This document shows positions 12,892-20,821 of a DNA stretch of 20,928 nucleotides, one piece after another. Location: assembly GCA_900551615.1 (NCBI GenBank), contig URWN01000023.1, positions 1 to 20,928 of the forward strand, given 5' to 3'. The stretch comes from an uncultured Clostridium sp. (lineage in GTDB: Bacteria; Bacillota; Clostridia; TANB77; CAG-508). The translations under genes and the position numbers were made by a program. The notes under the pieces were generated by a model. That model searched no databases. It was given only the letters and a program-made list of their open reading frames with translations, and was not told the DNA's origin. Position 1 is the stretch's first letter; every line of letters begins with the position of its first letter.

Positions 12892-14403
12892 ATGGCAAAA
12901 ATAGTAGATGGAATATCAAGAACATTTAACGAATTCTTATTATTACCAAACTTAACAACAGAAAAATGCATACCAAACAATGTAACATTAAAAACACCAT
13001 TAGTAAAATTCAAAAAAGGAGAAGAACCAAAATACTCAGCAAACATACCAATGGTATCTGCCATAATGCAATCAGTATCAGGAGAAGAAATGGGAATCGC
13101 ACTTGCAAGAGAAGGAGGAGTAGCCTTTATTTATGGTGCACAATCAATAGAAAGTCAAGCCAAAATGGTTAGACATGTAAAAAAACACAAAGCAGGATTT
13201 GTAGTAAGTGACTCAAATGTTAAAAGTGGTACAACACTTAGAGATGTTATAGCACTTACAAAAGAAACAGGACATTCAACTGTAATGATAACAGAAGATG
13301 GTACAGAAAAAGGAAAATTTTTAGGATTAGTTACAGATAAAGATTATAGAATATCAAGAGATGACTTAGATGCGCCAATTGATAATTATATGACTCCAAA
13401 AGAAAGAGTTATTTGGGCAGAAGAAGGAATCACTTTAGTAGAAGCAAATGATATAATTTGGGAAAACAAAAAAGAATGTTTACCAATATTAACAAAAGAT
13501 GGGAACCTAAAATATTTAGTATTTAGAAAAGATTATGAAGAAAGAAAAAATAATCCAAATTCATTATTGGATGAAAATAAAAGATATATCGTAGGAGCAG
13601 GAATAAACACTAGAGACTATGAAGAAAGAATACCTGCATTAGTAGAAGCTGGCGCAGATATTTTATGCATGGACTCTTCAGATGGATATTCTGTATGGCA
13701 AAAAAATACTATTGATTATGTTAGAAAAACATATGGAGACAGTGTAAAAATAGGAGCTGGAAATGTAGTTGACGCTGAAGGATTTAGATATTTAGCAGAA
13801 GCCGGCGCAGACTTTATTAAAGTTGGTGTAGGTGGAGGATCTATCTGTATAACTCGTGAAACAAAAGGTATAGGTAGAGGACAAGCAAGTGCGTTAATTG
13901 ACGTAGTAAAAGCCCGTAACGAATATTATGAAGAGACAGGAATTTACATTCCAATATGTTCAGATGGAGGAATAGTTCATGACCATCATATAACAATTGC
14001 ATTAGCATTAGGAGCAGATTTTGTTATGATGGGTAGATATTTTGCAAGATTTGACGAAAGTCCTACAAGAGTCCTAAGAATAGGTAATAACTATGTAAAA
14101 GAATATTGGGGCGAAGGTTCTAATCGTGCTAGAAACTGGCAAAGATATGATATGGGAGGAGAAAAGAATAAACTTTCTTTTGAAGAAGGCGTTGATTCTT
14201 ATATTCCTTATGCAGGACCTTTAAAAGATAATTTAAATGTAACAGTTACAAAAATAAAATCAACAATGTGTAATTGTGGTGCAATAACTATTAAAGAATT
14301 ACATGAAAAAGCTAGATTAACTTTAGTTTCTAATGTAAGTATTGCAGAAGGTAGTGCACATGATGTTATGTTAAAAGAAGTAGATAAAAATTATAATGGA
14401 TAG
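12892..14403 (+). CDS. guaB: IMP dehydrogenase (GuaB), Tritrichomonas-like type
   Basis: Oxidises IMP to XMP with NAD, the first step toward GMP; GuaA carries out the next. 503 residues: a (beta/alpha)8 barrel interrupted by a two-CBS Bateman insert (about 100-215). The catalytic Cys319 is in GGGSICITRETKGIGRG, and the mobile flap carries Arg418-Tyr419 in RNWQRYD. These three numbers and the total length are those I recall for Tritrichomonas foetus IMPDH, and long stretches (SAIMQSVSGE, RYFARF, FEEGVDSY, KSTMCNCGA) agree with it. The common bacterial form has GPGSICTTR and about 488 residues, so this belongs to the divergent subfamily. GMP reductase is excluded by the CBS insert and length. 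AAAGGAGG precedes the ATG. Confidence 0.95.
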   Translation: MAKIVDGISRTFNEFLLLPNLTTEKCIPNNVTLKTPLVKFKKGEEPKYSANIPMVSAIMQSVSGEEMGIALAREGGVAFIYGAQSIESQAKMVRHVKKHKAGFVVSDSNVKSGTTLRDVIALTKETGHSTVMITEDGTEKGKFLGLVTDKDYRISRDDLDAPIDNYMTPKERVIWAEEGITLVEANDIIWENKKECLPILTKDGNLKYLVFRKDYEERKNNPNSLLDENKRYIVGAGINTRDYEERIPALVEAGADILCMDSSDGYSVWQKNTIDYVRKTYGDSVKIGAGNVVDAEGFRYLAEAGADFIKVGVGGGSICITRETKGIGRGQASALIDVVKARNEYYEETGIYIPICSDGGIVHDHHITIALALGADFVMMGRYFARFDESPTRVLRIGNNYVKEYWGEGSNRARNWQRYDMGGEKNKLSFEEGVDSYIPYAGPLKDNLNVTVTKIKSTMCNCGAITIKELHEKARLTLVSNVSIAEGSAHDVMLKEVDKNYNG

Positions 14404-14422
14404 TTAAACACCTTTATAAAAA

Positions 14423-14451
14423 TTGACTATAAGGCATAAATATGATATAAT
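14423..14451 (+). promoter_or_regulatory. sigma-A promoter of the small lipoprotein gene
   Basis: TTGACT (14423-14428), a 17-base spacer and TATAAT (14446-14451) preceded by TGA (extended -10). It starts 20 bases after the guaB stop; predicted transcription start about 14458, leader about 36 bases. Confidence 0.75.
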
Positions 14452-14493
14452 AAATTAACAATAAACATTTTAGCCTTAAGGAGGTTTTGCATC

Positions 14494-14628
14494 ATGAAAA
14501 AAGTAAAAATTATAATAATAGCTACAATGGTTTCTGTAACTTTTCTGTTAGGTTCATGTGGTAACAGCACAAAGCAGGAAAAAACTGGTCCACTAACGCC
14601 ATCAGATATTGTTATGGATACTGAATAA
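14494..14628 (+). CDS. 44-residue lipoprotein
   Basis: Starts MKKVKIIIIATMVSVTFLLG and continues SCGNSTKQEKTG. It has a basic start, a hydrophobic core and a lipobox LGSC with Cys22 as the lipid-modified residue. The mature product would be a 23-residue hydrophilic, membrane-anchored peptide ending SDIVMDTE, too short for a domain. An excellent ribosome site (AAGGAGG, 14478-14484), a strong promoter and a strong terminator show that it is a complete, monocistronic gene and not a truncated fragment. Function unknown. Precursors of this type can release peptides from their signal sequence (enterococcal pheromones are the known case), which is speculation here. It faces the YcgQ-like gene on the other strand, 42 bases away. 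Confidence 0.8.
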   Translation: MKKVKIIIIATMVSVTFLLGSCGNSTKQEKTGPLTPSDIVMDTE

Positions 14629-14637
14629 TCTTTTTTA

Positions 14638-14670
14638 GCCCTTATGGAGTAATTCCATAAGGGCCTTTTT
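14638..14670 (+). terminator. Rho-independent terminator of the lipoprotein gene
   Basis: A perfect 11-base-pair stem GCCCTTATGGA/TCCATAAGGGC (14638-14648 with 14654-14664), a 5-base loop, then C and five Ts. It lies between two converging genes; on the - strand no T-run follows the hairpin, so it mainly serves the lipoprotein gene. Confidence 0.9.
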
Positions 14671-15222
14671 CTATAATATACCTGCTGTTGGGATATAACT
14701 ATCATCTGGAGGATAAACGTACTCATCAGAAGAAGGTTTATCAACACTTTTTATATCAGTAATTTTAACAATAGGCATATCACCATGATAATCGCCTTTA
14801 ATAATAGTTCCGGTAACTTGAACCCAAGAATTATCAGCAAAATCTTTTGCATTATCACATTCACATAAAAAACCAACAACAACAGACTGGTTATTTGAAC
14901 TAACTATCATATCACGAGCTAAAACAAACTGGTTATCTTGTAAATCTAAAACTCTATAAACATATCCAGTAAAACAAATCTTTTTACCAACATATGTATC
15001 AATGTTTTCATGAACTGTTTTTAAAATACTTGTATAATTTCTAGGTTGAATTTCAGAAATGCCATTTTTAGGCAAGCAACTTTGAGATTTAGTTGAATCA
15101 TTTGCACCACCAAAAACTTTACCCATTACAATTCCTAAAATCACAATAAGCAATATAATAACACCAATAAAAAAATATTTAAAAATCTTACTACCATTTA
15201 CTTTAACATTAAAAACAAACAT
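14671..15222 (-). CDS. membrane-anchored YcgQ C-domain-like protein
   Basis: 183 residues: one N-terminal membrane anchor (about 16-38), a short linker, and from about 58 a beta-rich domain with CFTGYVYRV, NQFVLARDMIV, VVGFLCECDNAKDFADNSWVQVTGTI and MPIVKITDI. This order resembles the C-terminal OB-like domain of YcgQ (DUF1980/TIGR03943), which in Bacillus is paired with a YcgR-type permease in metal homeostasis. Here the N-terminal region is reduced to one span and no permease gene is near. The Cys-Cys pair I recall after VLAR in YcgQ is Ser-Ser here. The assignment is by memory of the motif pattern and is moderate. AAGAGG precedes the ATG. It is divergent from secA; I could not fix its promoter. 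Confidence 0.65.
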   Translation of the reverse strand: MFVFNVKVNGSKIFKYFFIGVIILLIVILGIVMGKVFGGANDSTKSQSCLPKNGISEIQPRNYTSILKTVHENIDTYVGKKICFTGYVYRVLDLQDNQFVLARDMIVSSNNQSVVVGFLCECDNAKDFADNSWVQVTGTIIKGDYHGDMPIVKITDIKSVDKPSSDEYVYPPDDSYIPTAGIL

Positions 15223-15302
15223 ATAAAAACCTCTTTTCTAAAGTTCATAATAAAATGTATTAAATAATATAAAAAATATGCCTAATTTTTTATTAAAACT
15301 AC

Positions 15303-15331
15303 TTGCTAAAAAGAGCTTTTAGTGATATAGT
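15303..15331 (+). promoter_or_regulatory. sigma-A promoter of secA
   Basis: TTGCTA (15303-15308), a 17-base spacer and TATAGT (15326-15331) preceded by TGA. Predicted start about 15338, leader about 32 bases. Confidence 0.6.
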
Positions 15332-15369
15332 AACAAAGTAAAAAAATAAACTTAGGAGGAATACACCAA

Positions 15370-18123
15370 ATGAAATTATTTAAAACATATAGTGAAAAAG
15401 AAGTAAAAAGGGTAATGCCAATAGTAAACAAAATCAACAGTTTAGAACCAGAAATGGAAAAATTGACAGACCATGAATTAAAAGAAAAAACAGAATACTT
15501 TAAAAAACAATTATCAGAAGGAAAAAAATTAGATGATATATTACCAGAAGCATTTGCAGTTGTAAGAGAAGCATCAAAAAGAGCTTTAGGAATGAGACAT
15601 TTTGATGTTCAATTAATAGGTGGAATTATATTACACCAAGGAAGAATTGCAGAAATGAAAACTGGTGAAGGAAAAACATTAGTTGCAACATTACCAGTAT
15701 ACTTAAACGCACTAGAAGGAAAAGGAGTTCACGTAATTACAGTAAACGACTACTTAGCAAAAAGAGATAGTGAATGGATGGGAAAATTATATAAATTCTT
15801 AGGCCTTTCAGTAGGACTAGTAATTGCAGGAATGGACCCACAAGCAAAACAAAAAGCATATGCAGCAGATATTACATATGGTACAAACAACGAATTTGGT
15901 TTTGACTACTTAAGAGACAATATGGTAATCTACAAAAATCAACTAGTTCAAAGAGGATTGCATTATGCAATTGTTGATGAAATTGATAGTATTTTAATAG
16001 ATGAAGCAAGAACACCTCTTATCATATCAGGTAGAGCAAATGAATCATCAGATTTATATAAAAGAGCAGATAACTTTGTTAAAAAATTAGAAGCAAAAGT
16101 TATTGTAGAAGAAGATGTAAAAGATTTTGAACAAGCAGAAGACAACGAAAAATATGACTACATTGTAGACTTAAAAGCAAAATCTGCATCATTAACACAA
16201 AAAGGTATTAAAAAAGCAGAAGAATTCTTTAACTTAGAAAACTTCAACGATTTAGAGAATTCGACAATAGTACACCATGTAAACCAAGCATTAAGAGCAA
16301 ATGGTGTAATGAAAAAAGATATAGATTACATTGTAAAAGATGGAGAAGTTTTAATTGTAGATGAATTTACAGGACGTATCATGTATGGAAGAAGATATAA
16401 CAATGGATTACATCAAGCAATTGAAGCAAAAGAAAAAGTAAAAATAGCAGATGAATCTAAAACACTTGCAACAATAACATTCCAAAACTTCTTTAGAATG
16501 TATGACAAATTATCAGGTATGACTGGTACAGCAATGACAGAAGAATCAGAATTTGAAGAAATATATAACTTAGATGTTGTTGAAATACCAACAAACAAAC
16601 CAATGGTAAGAAAAGACGAAAACGATGTTATATACAAAAATGAAAAAGCAAAATTTAAAGCAGTTGTTGAAAGCGTAAAAGAAAGTCATGTAAAAGGACA
16701 ACCAGTTCTAATTGGTACTGTATCAATTGAAAAATCAGAAAAACTAAGCAAATTATTAAATGAAGCACGTATTCCACATGAAGTATTGAATGCTAAATCA
16801 CATGAAAAAGAGGCTATGATAGTTGCACAAGCTGGTAAATTTGGAGCAGTTACAATAGCTACAAACATGGCAGGACGTGGTACTGATATTATGCTTGGTG
16901 GAAACAGTGAATATCTAGCAAAAGAAGAAATGAGAAAAAATAGAGTACCAGAAAACTTAATAGAAGAATCAAACACATATTATGAAACAGACGACCAAGA
17001 AATATTAAGAGCAAGAGAAGAATTTAAAAAATTAGTTTCAAAATATGATGAAAAAATAAAAGAAGAAAAACAAAAAGTTATAGATGCTGGTGGTTTAAAA
17101 ATAATTGGTACAGAAAGACATGAATCAAGAAGAATTGATAACCAATTAAGAGGACGTTCTGGACGTCAAGGTGATGTCGGAGAATCAAGATTCTTTATTG
17201 GATTAGATGATGACTTAATGAAAATATTTGGTGGAGACGCAATAACAAAAGTTTATAATACATTAGGTGCAGACGAAGATATGCCAATAGCTTCAAGATT
17301 AATTTCAAGAGCAGTTGAAAATGCTCAAAAGAAAGTTGAAGGTAGAAACTTCAGTATTCGTAAAAATGTATTAAAATATGATGATGTTATGAATGCACAA
17401 AGAGAAATCATATACAAACAAAGAAGAGAAGTTCTTGATGGAGAAGATATTCATAGCAACATATTAAATATGATAAACAGTATTGCAGAAGAAACAGTTG
17501 CAATGTTTGTTGAAGGCGAAGATGGAAAATCTATTAATATAGAAGCTTTAAATACGGAAATAACAAACGAATTTGGTTTAGACATGTATGAATTTATTAA
17601 ATCACATGAAAATGATTCAAATGCAATTATTGAAGAATTAGAAAAACAAGCAACAGATAAATACCAAGCTAAAGAAGAAGAAATTACTTCTGAAAAAATG
17701 AGAGAACTTGAAAGAGTTGTAATGCTTAAAGTTGTTGACGAAAAATGGATGAATCATATTGATAATATGGACGAACTTAAAAATGGTATTGGTTTAAGAG
17801 CTTATGGACAACAAGACCCAGTTGTTAAATACAGAATGGAAGGTATGGATATGTTTGAAGAAATGATTGCAAACATAAAAGCAGACGTGGTTAAGATTCT
17901 TATGAATATCAGAAAACAAAATGGGGAAGTAAAAAGACAAGAAGCAGCTAAAATTACAGGTGCAGCTTTAGAGGCTATTAATAGTGTTGATGGTGGTAAG
18001 AAAATTAGTACACCTGAAAACAATCAAACTGTTGTAAATGATGGTCCTAAAGTTGGAAGAAATGACCCTTGCCCTTGCGGTTCAGGAAAAAAATACAAAA
18101 ATTGTTGTGGAAAAAATCAATAA
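15370..18123 (+). CDS. secA: preprotein translocase ATPase SecA
   Basis: Motor that pushes unfolded preproteins through SecYEG. 917 residues in the usual order: NBD1 with Walker A MKTGEGKT (96-103) and Walker B IVDEIDSILIDEARTP (201-216; DEID in place of DEVD), preprotein-binding domain (about 225-370), NBD2 with IATNMAGRGTDI and the arginine-finger block RRIDNQLRGRSGRQGD, the helical scaffold and wing, a variable linker, and the C-terminal zinc motif NDPCPCGSGKKYKNCCG that binds SecB or the ribosome in other species. All essential motifs are intact. AGGAGG lies 10 bases before the ATG. It is a single-gene unit: own promoter and a hairpin after the stop. The surface protein and lipoprotein nearby are typical Sec clients. 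Confidence 0.98.
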   Translation: MKLFKTYSEKEVKRVMPIVNKINSLEPEMEKLTDHELKEKTEYFKKQLSEGKKLDDILPEAFAVVREASKRALGMRHFDVQLIGGIILHQGRIAEMKTGEGKTLVATLPVYLNALEGKGVHVITVNDYLAKRDSEWMGKLYKFLGLSVGLVIAGMDPQAKQKAYAADITYGTNNEFGFDYLRDNMVIYKNQLVQRGLHYAIVDEIDSILIDEARTPLIISGRANESSDLYKRADNFVKKLEAKVIVEEDVKDFEQAEDNEKYDYIVDLKAKSASLTQKGIKKAEEFFNLENFNDLENSTIVHHVNQALRANGVMKKDIDYIVKDGEVLIVDEFTGRIMYGRRYNNGLHQAIEAKEKVKIADESKTLATITFQNFFRMYDKLSGMTGTAMTEESEFEEIYNLDVVEIPTNKPMVRKDENDVIYKNEKAKFKAVVESVKESHVKGQPVLIGTVSIEKSEKLSKLLNEARIPHEVLNAKSHEKEAMIVAQAGKFGAVTIATNMAGRGTDIMLGGNSEYLAKEEMRKNRVPENLIEESNTYYETDDQEILRAREEFKKLVSKYDEKIKEEKQKVIDAGGLKIIGTERHESRRIDNQLRGRSGRQGDVGESRFFIGLDDDLMKIFGGDAITKVYNTLGADEDMPIASRLISRAVENAQKKVEGRNFSIRKNVLKYDDVMNAQREIIYKQRREVLDGEDIHSNILNMINSIAEETVAMFVEGEDGKSINIEALNTEITNEFGLDMYEFIKSHENDSNAIIEELEKQATDKYQAKEEEITSEKMRELERVVMLKVVDEKWMNHIDNMDELKNGIGLRAYGQQDPVVKYRMEGMDMFEEMIANIKADVVKILMNIRKQNGEVKRQEAAKITGAALEAINSVDGGKKISTPENNQTVVNDGPKVGRNDPCPCGSGKKYKNCCGKNQ

Positions 18124-18147
18124 TATATAAAAAATTTAATAATATAG

Positions 18148-18177
18148 CAAAGATGCAGCCAAACGGCTGCATCTTTG
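18148..18177. terminator. hairpin terminator between convergent secA and surface gene
   Basis: A perfect 13-base-pair stem CAAAGATGCAGCC/GGCTGCATCTTTG with loop AAAC, 24 bases after the secA stop and 19 bases after the stop of the - strand gene. The T-run is interrupted on both strands (TCTTTGTGTTGTTT on +), so efficiency may be moderate. Confidence 0.75.
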
Positions 18178-18196
18178 TGTTGTTTAAATTTAACAA

Positions 18197-19786
18197 CTAT
18201 TTTTTCTTTTTAAAGTAAGAAAGTATTGCAAAAATAATACATAACGCCGCTAATACAATAGCAATGTAAATCAAAATTATTGAATTATCACCTGTTTTTG
18301 GTGCATACCATTTTTTATCAATTCTTACCTTTTTTGAATTATCGACTTTTTTAGTTTTTTTCTTGGTTTCCTTTTTTATCTTTTCAGTATTAAATTTTTC
18401 TTTTTGAGTCTCTACGATTTCAGAATCTTCTGTAACATTTGGTTGTTCTGGAATTGTAGGAGTACTTGGTACAGTTGGTGTTGTTGGTTTTTGTGGTTCA
18501 CTTGGCTTTTCAGGTGGTGTAACAGGAGTGCTTGGAGTATCTGGTTTTCCAGGTTTTTCTGGTTCTTCTGAAGGTTTTTGAGTTTCTTCAGTTTCAGATG
18601 GTTTTTCCGGTTCTTCCGAAGGCTTTTGAGTTTCTTCAGTTTCAGATGGTTTTTCTGGTTCTTCTGAAGGTTTTGGCTTATCCGGAACATCTGGTATACC
18701 TGGTGTAACTGTTACTTGATGAAGTTCACCATTATTTCCAGCAACGTCAGCAATAATTTGACCATTTAAATTACCAGCTGCCTGGTAAACTGTGGCCTTT
18801 GGCGCAACAATAATTCCAAGCATTTCTTCACTAATTGTAATATTTCCAGAATAATTACCAAAATTCCAAATAATATAAGGTGAAAGCTTATTGAAATCCG
18901 TATTTACCTTAGTATTGCTACTAAAAGCTTTCATGATATTAATATCATTTGGAACAGCATCTGAAAAAATAACATTAACAATAATTCTAGTTCCATTATT
19001 ATTGTTAATTAAATTTGAAAAAGCTCCATCGTTATTGAGAATTTGCTTATAATCAACATTGATACTTATAACGCCACCATCAAAAGTCTTTATTGCACTT
19101 CCAGTAGTACTTGTTATTGCACTACCACTAGTTGATGTGACATTTTTTAACATAGCATTAACACTTTCAAAAGAATTTTTACTATTGTCAAAAAAAGAAG
19201 TATCAATTTTACCTTTAGCATTCTCGCCAGCCTGTGAAATTTCATTAAGTGTGTCCTTAATTAATTTTTCTTTTTGACTGGTATCATCATCTGATAATTG
19301 TACAACAGAGATATTATTAGAATATCCACTATTAATAACCGTTTGGTTCTTATTTGGCTTATTAACATTAATATCTGAGCCTAATACAATTTTTCCGCCA
19401 TCACTTAATTGGATTGGTACGGTTAATTTGCCAACATAGCTATAGTCATCAGCCTGTTTTTCAGAAACTCTTGTTATAACCAGATTAGTAGAAGCTTCAA
19501 CTTCATTAACAAAGACATTTCCCTCTATATGGTTTGTCCGGTCAATTTTATTTGCATACACAACAAACCGCTCAGTCTTCTTAATAGAGCTTAGCAATTT
19601 TTGAATATTTGCAATTTCTACTGAAGAAAGCTCTTTACCAGCAGAATCAAAATATTTGTTAGAATTTGATTCTCCAGAAGAATTAGTTTCTGCTTTTAAC
19701 ACAGATGGTACTGGGACTGTTTGAGCAACAATTAATATGCCTAACAAAAAGATTGATAGTGTCATTAAAAAATAGTGTTTTTTCAT
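18197..19786 (-). CDS. choice-of-anchor-A surface protein with APKTG sorting signal
   Basis: 529 residues. Signal peptide 1 to about 32 (cleavage after LKA). Residues about 45-360 form the adhesin-like region: NIMKAFSSNTKVNTDFNKLSP and YIIWNFGNYSGNITIS, then GIIVAPKATVYQAAGNLNGQ, the pattern of the choice-of-anchor A domain (TIGR04215). A Pro/Glu/Thr/Lys stalk follows (about 365-455) with 2.5 copies of a 16-residue repeat, then a Lys-rich stretch. The end is a sortase-type signal: APKTG (495-499), a hydrophobic span and KKKK. Ala replaces the usual Leu of LPXTG. It is likely exported by Sec and linked to peptidoglycan; ligand unknown. GGAGG precedes the ATG. A TATAAT at 19884-19889 (- strand) is a possible -10, within a sigma-E-like CATATAAT. 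Confidence 0.88.
   Translation of the reverse strand: MKKHYFLMTLSIFLLGILIVAQTVPVPSVLKAETNSSGESNSNKYFDSAGKELSSVEIANIQKLLSSIKKTERFVVYANKIDRTNHIEGNVFVNEVEASTNLVITRVSEKQADDYSYVGKLTVPIQLSDGGKIVLGSDINVNKPNKNQTVINSGYSNNISVVQLSDDDTSQKEKLIKDTLNEISQAGENAKGKIDTSFFDNSKNSFESVNAMLKNVTSTSGSAITSTTGSAIKTFDGGVISINVDYKQILNNDGAFSNLINNNNGTRIIVNVIFSDAVPNDINIMKAFSSNTKVNTDFNKLSPYIIWNFGNYSGNITISEEMLGIIVAPKATVYQAAGNLNGQIIADVAGNNGELHQVTVTPGIPDVPDKPKPSEEPEKPSETEETQKPSEEPEKPSETEETQKPSEEPEKPGKPDTPSTPVTPPEKPSEPQKPTTPTVPSTPTIPEQPNVTEDSEIVETQKEKFNTEKIKKETKKKTKKVDNSKKVRIDKKWYAPKTGDNSIILIYIAIVLAALCIIFAILSYFKKKK
18553..18674. repeat. 48-bp tandem repeat, about 2.5 copies, in the surface gene
   Basis: Units at 18553-18600 and 18601-18648, with a partial third at 18649-18674. 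They encode the Pro/Glu/Ser/Thr stalk repeat SEEPEKPSETEETQKP. The middle unit differs from the first at three positions, all synonymous third-codon changes (T/C), so the protein repeat is exactly kept. Confidence 0.9.
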
Positions 19787-19817
19787 AGTGCATACCTCCT
19801 TAAGTATTAAACAACTA

Positions 19818-19861
19818 TGTATGTAATGTACTCATAATAAAAAATAAATACATTACGTACA
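19818..19861. promoter_or_regulatory. inverted repeat upstream of the surface-protein gene
   Basis: TGTATGTAATGTA (19818-19830) and TACATTACGTACA (19849-19861) match as inverted arms at 12 of 13 positions around 18 bases of A/T. It sits 32-75 bases before the surface-protein ATG. With the possible TATAAT at 19884-19889 it would lie in the 5' leader as a hairpin, or act as paired half-sites for a regulator. Confidence 0.5.
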
Positions 19862-19900
19862 ATTATTAATAAAACATCCGTATATTATATGCAGCAAAAT

Positions 19901-19939
19901 AAAAAAAAATGCCTCATATCCAAAAAATACAAAGCATTT
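19901..19939 (-). terminator. weak terminator after the deacetylase gene
   Basis: Read on the - strand, AAATGC (19934-19939) pairs with GCATTT (19907-19912) across a long 21-base loop, followed by more Ts (A-run 19901-19909 on +). The stem is only 6 base pairs, so read-through into the surface gene is plausible. Confidence 0.35.
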
Positions 19940-19951
19940 AATAAAAAAATT

Positions 19952-20761
19952 TTAATTTCCCAACAACAACCTTAAACCTAATTTCCAAGTTTCCATACCA
20001 TGGGAAACGTTTAGTCGAGGAATTTCATAGTTATCATCATTTTTTGAAGCTTTTCTATAATCTTTTCTAGTAGGGCCATAAGCAAAAGCTAATAATCCAT
20101 CACTATCCTTCCAAGCATTTATTAAATCCTCGTTATATTGTCCAAATGGGTAAGCAAGAAATTTTGTATTAGTAATATTATTATTAAACAAAGAAAAATC
20201 TTTTTCCATTTGTTCTTTTGAGACCTCATTTATAGAATTATGATAATGTAATCCATATGTGTGAGAACAAAAATCAATATTAGGATACTCCTCTTTAGAC
20301 TTTTCAACTAATTCTAAAGGCATATATGTTTTTATATTTCCATCCCAGTCTGTTTGAGTAGCATTTTGAACATATTCACCAATTAAAAATACAGTAGCAT
20401 TCATATTGTATTTTTTAAGCAGTGGAAAAGCATAATGATAATTAGATAAGAATCCATCATCAAAAGTAATTAAAACACTTTTATGAGGTAACTCTATTTT
20501 TCCTTGTTTCCACTCGTAAAACTCTTTCATAGTCAAAGTTTTATAATTATGTTTTTTTAAATATTTTAATTGCTCCTCAAAATTTTGAACATCAATTGTC
20601 CAATCTTTTTCGCTTTCAAAATTTGCTTTTTCTTCTGCTGTAGCTAAATTGTGGTAGCAAAGTACTGGTATTTTTTCTTTATTTCTGATATAGATAATAC
20701 CACTTATAAATACAAATAAAATACATATTATAATTAAAATTATAGTTATTTTCTTTTTCAT
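19952..20761 (-). CDS. membrane-anchored polysaccharide deacetylase (PgaB/IcaB-like, CE4)
   Basis: 269 residues. An N-terminal hydrophobic segment (about 5-24) anchors or exports it. The NodB (CE4) fold is shown by IPVLCYHNL at the start, ITFDDGF with Asp101-Asp102 (general base and metal ligand), SHTYGLHYH with His167 and His172, and FLAYPFGQYN. The five-residue spacing between the two metal His is that of the poly-N-acetylglucosamine deacetylases PgaB and IcaB, not the HSxxH of peptidoglycan deacetylases. It probably removes N-acetyl groups from an extracellular polysaccharide. No icaA-like synthase is in the window, so the substrate is inferred. GGAGG precedes the ATG. It lies upstream of, and in the same direction as, the surface-protein gene. 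Confidence 0.88.
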   Translation of the reverse strand: MKKKITIILIIICILFVFISGIIYIRNKEKIPVLCYHNLATAEEKANFESEKDWTIDVQNFEEQLKYLKKHNYKTLTMKEFYEWKQGKIELPHKSVLITFDDGFLSNYHYAFPLLKKYNMNATVFLIGEYVQNATQTDWDGNIKTYMPLELVEKSKEEYPNIDFCSHTYGLHYHNSINEVSKEQMEKDFSLFNNNITNTKFLAYPFGQYNEDLINAWKDSDGLLAFAYGPTRKDYRKASKNDDNYEIPRLNVSHGMETWKLGLRLLLGN

Positions 20762-20786
20762 TTTTATACCTCCTTACATGTAAATT

Positions 20787-20815
20787 ATTCTATCAATTAT
20801 TATAGATTTTGTCAA
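20787..20815 (-). promoter_or_regulatory. sigma-A promoter of the deacetylase gene
   Basis: On the - strand a perfect TTGACA (20810-20815), a 17-base spacer and TAGAAT (20787-20792) preceded by TGA. Predicted start about 20780, leader about 19 bases. The -35 is embedded in a perfect palindrome. Confidence 0.75.
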
Positions 20816-20821
20816 AATCTA
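20803..20821. promoter_or_regulatory. 19-bp palindrome over the deacetylase -35, candidate operator
   Basis: TAGATTTTG, a central T, and CAAAATCTA form a perfect inverted repeat that contains the whole -35 hexamer. This is the geometry of a dimeric repressor site. I do not recognise the half-site as belonging to a named regulator. Confidence 0.5.

Noticed and set aside
14427..14747. 106-codon - strand frame over the lipoprotein gene
   Set aside because: It crosses the strong terminator and lies opposite a + strand gene with a complete promoter, ribosome site and stop.
18412..18690. 92-codon - strand frame rich in Lys, Asn and Leu within the stalk repeats
   Set aside because: It is an alternate-frame reading of the 48-bp repeats of the surface gene.
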